Assembly (NCBI RefSeq): GCF_028595265.1
Contig: NZ_JAQQXP010000001.1
Location: forward strand, 1,860,001-1,924,000
Length of the DNA stretch: 64,000 bases
Origin: Alteromonas gilva
GTDB lineage: Bacteria; Pseudomonadota; Gammaproteobacteria; Enterobacterales; Alteromonadaceae
Direction: 5' to 3'
Below, piece by piece: positions 62,295 to 64,000 of this stretch (position 1 is its first letter; the number at the start of each line of letters is the position of its first letter). A model generated the notes under the pieces. It saw only the letters and a list, made by a program, of their open reading frames with translations, was not told the origin of the DNA and did not search any database. Made by a program: the position numbers and the translations under genes.

Positions 62295-62528
62295 CTAATG
62301 CAAACGCGTGTTCAGCTCGTCGATGACCTCAGCCCATTCTGCATCGTCGACCAACGACTGGCGTAAAAATTCGGCCTGGGAGCGGTTCCAAAAGGGCGCC
62401 TCGTGAATTGGCAGCGCCGACTTCAGGCCGCGGTGTGTGGTAATAAATTGCTCAATATCAGCTTCACCTGCCGGCAAGCCTAACTGCACAAACAGGTCTT
62501 TTAGCTCAGGTTGTTGTGTAAACATCAT
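62295..62528 (-). CDS. DUF2789 family protein
   Basis: 77 residues matching the small DUF2789 family: FTQQPELKDLFVQLGLPAGE, APFWNRSQAEFLRQSLVDDA and EWAEVIDELNTRLH. The fold is all helical. Function unknown. CAGGAGAGGATG gives a good ribosome binding site at the start codon. Confidence 0.88.
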   Translation of the reverse strand: MMFTQQPELKDLFVQLGLPAGEADIEQFITTHRGLKSALPIHEAPFWNRSQAEFLRQSLVDDAEWAEVIDELNTRLH

Positions 62529-62696
62529 CCTCTCCTGTTGTTGGTAAGTACTTTACAACTATTATTACGCGCTGAATTCATGTTTAGACCAGTTGATCTT
62601 AAAAACGCACTGGGCGCTACATTAAAAGAACAGTCAAACTTAGCCGTGGTTAATGATAAAGTTACCCGCAATAGACTTTTATTTAAGAGGTAATAC

Positions 62697-63395
62697 ATGA
62701 ATAGTCGCCTGTTAGTCATCGCCGGCATCGCCATTTTACTTGCCATAGGCGGTGCGTTTTATTTGTTTGCTAAGCCAACCACTGTGACAGCGGCAGCTGC
62801 GCCTGCGAGCGCCTCGGCGTCACCGGCGGCAGAGTCAGCAGCGCCATCAACTGAATCTACTCAGGCCGGAATACCGGATATGACACTGGGTAACCCCATG
62901 TCGACAGTAAAGGTTGTCGAATACGCGTCGTTTACCTGCCCGCATTGTGCATCGTTTCATAACAACCAATTTAAGCAGCTCAAAGCAAATTACATTGATA
63001 CCGGTAAAATTAGTTTTACCTTTCGCGAAGTATATTTTGACAAGTTTGGGTTGCTCGCCTCAATGATTGGCCGGTGTGAAGGCTCAAAGGCCTTTTATTT
63101 TGATTATTCTGAAAAGGTATTTGCCCGGCAGCGCGAGTGGATAGCCAGTCGCGATGGCGATAAAATTGTGAATGAACTGGCGACAATGGGCAAAGCAGCC
63201 GGTCTCACTGACGATCAGTTAGGCGCCTGCATGAACGACAACGCCAAAGCCGAGGCGCTGGTTCAGTGGTACAAACACAACGCCGAGCAAGACAACATTC
63301 GTTCTACCCCCAGCTTTGTGATTAACGGTGAGTTGCATACCAATATGCCCTATGAGGACTTTGCTGAGTTGCTGGATGACAAACTCGGTTTATAG
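62697..63395 (+). CDS. DsbA-like thioredoxin-fold protein, membrane-anchored
   Basis: 232 residues. A signal-anchor helix (about 5-24) is followed by an Ala/Ser/Pro-rich linker (31-58). A DsbA-fold domain then carries the CPHC active site at 81-84 (FTCPHCASFHNNQFK) and a cis-Pro in RSTPSFVING. The thioredoxin motif and helical insertion match the DsbA/BdbD group of periplasmic disulfide oxidoreductases, though the low-similarity N-terminus leaves open a disulfide isomerase/reductase role. AAGAGG precedes the ATG by six bases. Confidence 0.88.
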   Translation: MNSRLLVIAGIAILLAIGGAFYLFAKPTTVTAAAAPASASASPAAESAAPSTESTQAGIPDMTLGNPMSTVKVVEYASFTCPHCASFHNNQFKQLKANYIDTGKISFTFREVYFDKFGLLASMIGRCEGSKAFYFDYSEKVFARQREWIASRDGDKIVNELATMGKAAGLTDDQLGACMNDNAKAEALVQWYKHNAEQDNIRSTPSFVINGELHTNMPYEDFAELLDDKLGL

Positions 63396-63541
63396 GTTGC
63401 GCCCTACCTGAGCTAAAATACGGGTAAATATTTGGCGTGGCTGTACGACTTGTTTTGTCTACGGCCACGGCCGATGCATCGTCATTTTGCAATAACCCAA
63501 AGGTTGTTGTGTACGTGGTGCGCCCGGAACAGTTAACCGCT

Positions 63542-64000
63542 TTATGCCAGTTTGAGCTCGCCATTAAATAGCGCCGCGTTATACCCTGATGCCAATGCCC
63601 CGACTATCGACTTAGGCGTAAGTACTTCAACAGTGACAGCAGATATTGGCTTTTCAGATACTCGATATCCCTCAAATGACCACTCATATATAGCGTTGTC
63701 TAATATCAGGTAACAGGTTTTATCATCTATAAAAATAGTGCCGGATGGCAGGCTATTGAGCTGTTGCTGGTATGTGACTTTGGTACCCCGATAGTTTCTG
63801 TCCTTATGGATAATTTTATCCATATCACCGGCTTTATTGCTGTCGCCGACTAATGCCTGATTGGCGGTAAACCAAGCTGATTTAAACGCCTTAAATGCCT
63901 CTGGTCTACATGAATTGCAAGGTCTGTGGCCTGCTGATAATGCCGTGTATTCATCAAGAAAGAACAGTTCTGTGTATTTATTGCCAGTCATTAACTTACG
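63542..64000 (-). CDS. Metal-binding (Ada-type Cys motif) family protein, 5' end beyond the window
   Basis: The minus-strand frame is open to the right edge. In-frame codons continue upstream of the Met at 63991 as RKL, and family members read R-x-LMTGNKYTELFFLDEAT, so the Met is internal and the real start is outside. The visible part has MTGNKYTELFFLDEYTALSA, then GHRPCNSCRPEAF, a CxxC of the kind found in Ada-like zinc sites. A beta-rich domain follows. Function unknown. It converges on the DsbA-like gene; the gap (63396-63541) holds no gene. Confidence 0.75.
   Translation of the reverse strand, partial: RKLMTGNKYTELFFLDEYTALSAGHRPCNSCRPEAFKAFKSAWFTANQALVGDSNKAGDMDKIIHKDRNYRGTKVTYQQQLNSLPSGTIFIDDKTCYLILDNAIYEWSFEGYRVSEKPISAVTVEVLTPKSIVGALASGYNAALFNGELKLA

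Noticed and set aside
62580..62693. A 37-codon plus-strand frame (MFRPVDLKNALG and on) ending four bases before the DsbA-like gene
   Set aside because: No Shine-Dalgarno, no recognisable family, and it overlaps the control region of the divergent DUF2789 gene. It has some coding look but not enough to call.

Overview
This window reads as the chromosome of a marine gammaproteobacterium, most likely in the Alteromonadaceae (Alteromonas-like). That placement is an inference from the RimP/NusA/IF2/RbfA/TruB/S15 protein sequences, the many two-component and cyclic-di-GMP proteins, a GH9 glycosidase, TonB uptake and a D-glutamate DgcN/DgcA pair. I see no rRNA, tRNA, CRISPR array, intact prophage or insertion sequence.

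Left part (1-19 kb). The C-terminal end of a hybrid kinase and an overlapping HD-GYP response regulator precede the conserved translation/transcription operon rimP-nusA-infB-rbfA-truB-rpsO. That operon has a good promoter and terminator-like hairpins ahead of rimP, a hairpin between infB and rbfA, and a second strong promoter before rpsO. The usual next gene, pnp, is absent; a CHASE-PAS hybrid kinase and the relic of a patatin-like phospholipase lie there instead. Next come a minus-strand coiled-coil membrane protein, a GNAT-nitrilase fusion coupled to an exported monothiol thioredoxin-fold protein, a 2OG-Fe(II) oxygenase, and a TPR protein with a degenerate receiver.

Middle part (19-45 kb). 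ahpC-ahpF handle peroxides. A His-rich TonB receptor is divergent from a MerR-family regulator, and its promoter has the 19-bp spacer typical of MerR targets. An AT-rich accessory pocket (24.1-27.4 kb) holds two gene relics (one from dsbB), a beta-lactamase-fold serine hydrolase, and a two-TM membrane protein whose C-terminus matches the ribosome modulation factor (RMF) pattern. Then come a PH-domain protein, a GH9 glycosidase, an aldo/keto reductase, a candidate Fur-regulated small RNA, ygiQ and trxC. A kinase with a terminal Hpt domain is divergent from a REC-PAS-GGDEF-EAL protein and a REC-GGDEF protein, which looks like a cyclic-di-GMP phosphorelay. An EVE protein and dgcN-dgcA (D-glutamate catabolism) follow.

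Right part (44.7-64 kb). This holds an adenosine/adenine deaminase-family enzyme with an altered active-site motif, several small conserved unknowns (DUF3859, DUF445, DUF2805/TIGR03643, DUF2789) and a patatin. A secreted repeat protein with three G(K/R)PP(F/Y)KR units sits divergent from a secreted retropepsin-like protease. Also present are a lipoprotein alpha/beta hydrolase, a photolyase/cryptochrome, an exported lipoprotein form of adenine deaminase, a HupE/UreJ-like membrane protein, a SatD-DUF3307 pair behind an inverted repeat, a GST, a chemotaxis receptor and a DsbA-like protein. The window ends inside a gene whose start lies beyond the right edge.

Main points for follow-up: the RMF-like membrane protein, the repeat-peptide/protease pair, the MerR-type promoter of the TonB receptor, the Fur-box small RNA candidate, and the two unusual purine deaminases.
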